Source: Cohaesibacteraceae bacterium (GTDB lineage: Bacteria > Pseudomonadota > Alphaproteobacteria > Rhizobiales > Cohaesibacteraceae). From it: 8,142 nucleotides of DNA. The notes beneath the pieces are model-generated. The model worked only from the letters and a program-made list of their open reading frames with translations. It made no database searches and had not been told where the DNA came from. The position numbers and the translations under genes are program-made. Below, piece by piece: positions 6,035 to 8,142 of this stretch; position 1 is the stretch's first letter; every line of letters begins with the position of its first letter. The stretch is from assembly GCA_016764535.1 (NCBI GenBank), contig JAESRR010000197.1:5755-13896 (forward strand), given 5' to 3'.

Positions 6035-7105
6035 ATGGCCAAAGCGGTGCAACGTGTTGACTGGATTGATTTAACCAAGGGTGTAACAATCATCCTCGTG
6101 GTGATGATGCATTCGGTTCTGGGCGTTGAAAAAGCTGTTGGATATGATGGCTGGATGCATGTCATCGTGGAGTTTGCCCGCCCGTTCCGTATTCCCCTGT
6201 TTTTTCTGGTCGCAGGATTGTTTCTGCATAGATCAATAAATAGCAACTGGCGTATTTTTCTTGATCGAAAGGTGCTGAATTTCTTCTATTTCTATGTCCT
6301 TTGGGTGACAATACAGTTTGCCTTCAAGGGTTTGAACTTTATACAGATATACGGTGTTGAAGGGGCAATTCAGCAGTATTTGCTCACGTTCATCGAACCA
6401 TTCGGTACACTCTGGTTCATATATGTCTTGCCGCTATTCTACATCGCGACAAAATTGTTACGCCGGGCTCCTGCCGTGTTGGTACTGGTTTCAGCCGCTA
6501 CATTGCATATTGCCGGGGGAGTTGCTCTACAGGGTGAAGCCTATCAGGATGGCACCCTTATCAAGGAATTCGCGGATCGTTTCTTCTTCTTCCTTGTTGG
6601 ATATTACGCGTCATCGTTTGTTTTCAATTTTGCTAAGTCAGCACGGGAAACGCCGGTATCCGCAATCGTCGGATTTGCAGCCTGGGCATTGACAAATGGC
6701 TGGATTGTCTGGATGGGCTATGCACAAATCCCGCTGATGTCACTGCTATTGGGGATCGCCGGTTCGTTTTCGGTCATCGCTCTGATTTCGGTCATGAGCA
6801 GTTTAAAAATAACCGGGTTTCTGCGCTATTGTGGTGAAAGATCACTCATCATCTATCTGGCATTTTTCCTGCCAATGGTGGTGACAAGGATCGTACTTAT
6901 CAAAATTGCTCCCGGGCTTGATGCAGGCACGATGTCATTCATTGTGATGAGTGTTGCTGTCATATCTCCACTGGTTTTGAAAATGATCATCGATAAACTG
7001 AAAATTGGAAAATTCCTGTTTGTTCGGCCCCGCTTTGTATCTCTGGATCGCAGAAAATCCCCACGAACGGAACAAGACGAGACCCGGAAACTCCCTGCGG
7101 AGTGA
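6035..7105 (+). CDS. Acyltransferase-3 (AT3/OafA-like) family integral membrane protein
   Basis: A 356-residue polytopic inner-membrane protein with about ten hydrophobic helices, matching the acyltransferase-3 fold. Members move acyl groups (acetyl, succinyl and others) onto sugars, lipids or antibiotics on the periplasmic side. Seen here: the opening DWIDLTKG then helix 1 ending in the conserved His26 (VVMMH); FRIPLFFLVAGLF (51-63), equivalent to the family FRMPLFF block; TLWFIYVLPLFY (125-136); and GERSLIIYLAF (267-277) near the C-terminus. The usual Arg of the R-X10-H motif is Lys15 here, as in the AKG-type subgroup. There is no periplasmic SGNH domain. The last 25 residues are charged and probably cytoplasmic. 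The start at 6035 is chosen for GGAG six bases upstream. The gene is divergent from the PBP gene and 110 bp ahead of polA. The acceptor substrate cannot be told; envelope glycan modification is only a guess. Confidence 0.85.
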   Translation: MAKAVQRVDWIDLTKGVTIILVVMMHSVLGVEKAVGYDGWMHVIVEFARPFRIPLFFLVAGLFLHRSINSNWRIFLDRKVLNFFYFYVLWVTIQFAFKGLNFIQIYGVEGAIQQYLLTFIEPFGTLWFIYVLPLFYIATKLLRRAPAVLVLVSAATLHIAGGVALQGEAYQDGTLIKEFADRFFFFLVGYYASSFVFNFAKSARETPVSAIVGFAAWALTNGWIVWMGYAQIPLMSLLLGIAGSFSVIALISVMSSLKITGFLRYCGERSLIIYLAFFLPMVVTRIVLIKIAPGLDAGTMSFIVMSVAVISPLVLKMIIDKLKIGKFLFVRPRFVSLDRRKSPRTEQDETRKLPAE

Positions 7106-7117
7106 CCTTTGATTATC

Positions 7118-7136
7118 GTGATGTGTGAAACATCAC
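7118..7136. repeat. Perfect inverted repeat upstream of polA
   Basis: GTGATGT (7118-7124) and ACATCAC (7130-7136) form a perfect 7-bp inverted repeat around GTGAA, 12 bases after the acyltransferase stop and about 80 bases before polA. A-rich sequence (AAAAA, 7137-7141 region) follows, not a T-run, so it is not a normal plus-strand terminator. It may be an operator for polA or an mRNA 3'-end hairpin. It resembles a TGTGA/TCACA pair, but the spacing is four bases, not the six of CRP/FNR-type sites. Confidence 0.5.
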
Positions 7137-7204
7137 AAAAACGACACACGTCTCTGGAACTTGATCAATCGGTCCTTTAGTCTGCGCACGAATTATCTTC
7201 GTGA

Positions 7205-7208
7205 AAGG
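7205..7208 (+). promoter_or_regulatory. Ribosome-binding site of polA
   Basis: AAGG lies seven bases before the ATG at 7216, at normal spacing, and supports this start, which opens directly into the 5'-nuclease fold. Confidence 0.6.
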
Positions 7209-7215
7209 CAGCGAA

Positions 7216-8142
7216 ATGACCCAAAAACCCCATTTGTTTCTGATAGACGGGTCCTCCTTCATATTTCGTGCCTATCACGCCCTGCCGCCTATTACCCGAA
7301 AGTCAGATGGTCTCCCAATTGGTGCTGTCTCCGGTTTTTGTAATATGTTGTTCAAACTTGTTCAGCAGGCAGAGAAGGCTCTGGAGAATGTCGATCATAC
7401 GCATATTGCGGTGATTTTTGACGCCAGGGGCAAAACATTCCGCAATGATATTTATGGCGAGTACAAGGCCCACAGACCACCGGCCCCCGAAGATTTGCGA
7501 CCGCAATTTGGCATTATCAAAAACGCAGTGCGTGCTTTTAACATCGCTGCAATTGAACTGGTCGGTTATGAGGCCGATGACATTATCGCGACGCTTTCCA
7601 AAGAGGCTGTGGAACAGGGTGCAAATGTCACGATCATTGGATCCGACAAGGATCTGATGCAACTGGTAAACAGTGATGTTGTCATGGTTGACACCATGAA
7701 GAGCAAACGCATCCTTGAACCGGAAGTCATGGAAAAATTCGGTGTGATGCCGAACAAGGTCATTGATGTTCAGGCGCTGGCAGGCGATTCGGTCGATAAC
7801 GTTCCCGGTGTTCCTGGTATTGGTGTTAAAACCGCAGCTTTATTGATCAATGAATTTGGAGATCTGGACAAACTGCTTGCTTCAGCCAATACGATCAAGC
7901 AGAAAAAACGCCGCGAAAACCTGATTGAATTTGCTGATTTAGCCCGTGTTTCGCGCGAACTTGTAACACTGAAGCTGGATGTTCCGCTTAATATTCCCCT
8001 TGATGAAATGGTCCGGCATGATCTGGACGGTGAAAAACTCATTGCATTTCTAAAGGCTCTGGACATCGCAAGTCTCACCAATCGAGTTGCGGACTGGACC
8101 CGTGTCGATGCGGGTAGTGTGGCAGCACTGGATTTGGAAATT
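7216..8142 (+). CDS. polA: DNA polymerase I, N-terminal part (5'-nuclease domain)
   Basis: The first 309 residues of DNA polymerase I, which removes RNA primers, joins Okazaki processing to gap filling and acts in excision repair. The visible part is the complete FEN-like 5'-3' exonuclease domain. Metal-binding and helical-arch marks are LIDGSSFIFRAYHA (9-22, Asp11), VIFDARGKTFR (66-76, Asp69), YKAHRPP (83-89), EADD (119-122), GSDKDLMQL (142-150) and LAGDSVDNVPGVPGIGVKTA (188-207). The last of these carries the GDxxDN metal ligands and the helix-hairpin-helix that grips DNA. The open frame runs off the right edge near where the linker to the 3'-5' exonuclease or polymerase region begins, so whether proofreading residues are kept cannot be judged. 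The start at 7216 has AAGG seven bases upstream. It may be read from its own promoter in the 110-bp gap after the acyltransferase gene, though no convincing promoter was seen. Confidence 0.97.
   Translation, partial: MTQKPHLFLIDGSSFIFRAYHALPPITRKSDGLPIGAVSGFCNMLFKLVQQAEKALENVDHTHIAVIFDARGKTFRNDIYGEYKAHRPPAPEDLRPQFGIIKNAVRAFNIAAIELVGYEADDIIATLSKEAVEQGANVTIIGSDKDLMQLVNSDVVMVDTMKSKRILEPEVMEKFGVMPNKVIDVQALAGDSVDNVPGVPGIGVKTAALLINEFGDLDKLLASANTIKQKKRRENLIEFADLARVSRELVTLKLDVPLNIPLDEMVRHDLDGEKLIAFLKALDIASLTNRVADWTRVDAGSVAALDLEI

Noticed and set aside
7161..7199. TTGATC as a -35 element for polA, with TATCTT as -10
   Set aside because: The spacing between the two elements is far from 17 bases, and no alternative hexamer pairs well.

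Overview
The window looks like an ordinary, compact piece of an alphaproteobacterial chromosome with moderate G+C (about half by eye). The strongest taxonomic clues are a RegB/PrrB/ActS-type redox sensor kinase with its diagnostic H-box and quinone motif, and a DUF2852 protein, a family found mainly in alphaproteobacteria. I infer Rhizobiales/Hyphomicrobiales or a neighbouring order, but the genus cannot be fixed from this sequence. I see no mobile element, CRISPR array, rRNA, tRNA or prophage gene.

Layout. (1) 1-879, minus strand: the N-terminal 293 residues of the RegB-like kinase; its catalytic ATPase domain lies off the left edge. (2) 1059-1481, plus: a small DUF2852 membrane protein divergent from regB, followed by a 16-bp palindrome and a strong terminator-like hairpin. 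(3) 1648-3611, plus: a YgjP-like (DUF45) zinc metallohydrolase overlapping by one base a Bcr/CflA-type MFS drug exporter, a two-gene transcription unit that may start with a leaderless message. (4) 3632-5791, minus: a bifunctional class A penicillin-binding protein (PBP1A family), convergent with the exporter across only 20 bp. (5) 6035-7105, plus: an acyltransferase-3 family integral membrane protein, divergent from the PBP. (6) 7216-8142, plus: the 5' end of polA, covering the complete 5'-nuclease domain and running off the right edge.

The genes do not form one pathway. They cover redox sensing (RegB), cell-wall synthesis (PBP1A), possible envelope or small-molecule acylation (AT3), export (Bcr/CflA) and DNA replication/repair (PolA). 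All complete genes look intact, with family motifs in place and no frameshifts. I find no convincing new biological system here. The second-look items are modest: the conserved redox/quinone residues of RegB without a senC-like gene in the divergent position, a possible leaderless start for the metallohydrolase, a Lys-for-Arg variant of the AT3 R-X10-H motif, a long basic N-terminal tail on the PBP, and two clean intergenic inverted repeats of unknown role.
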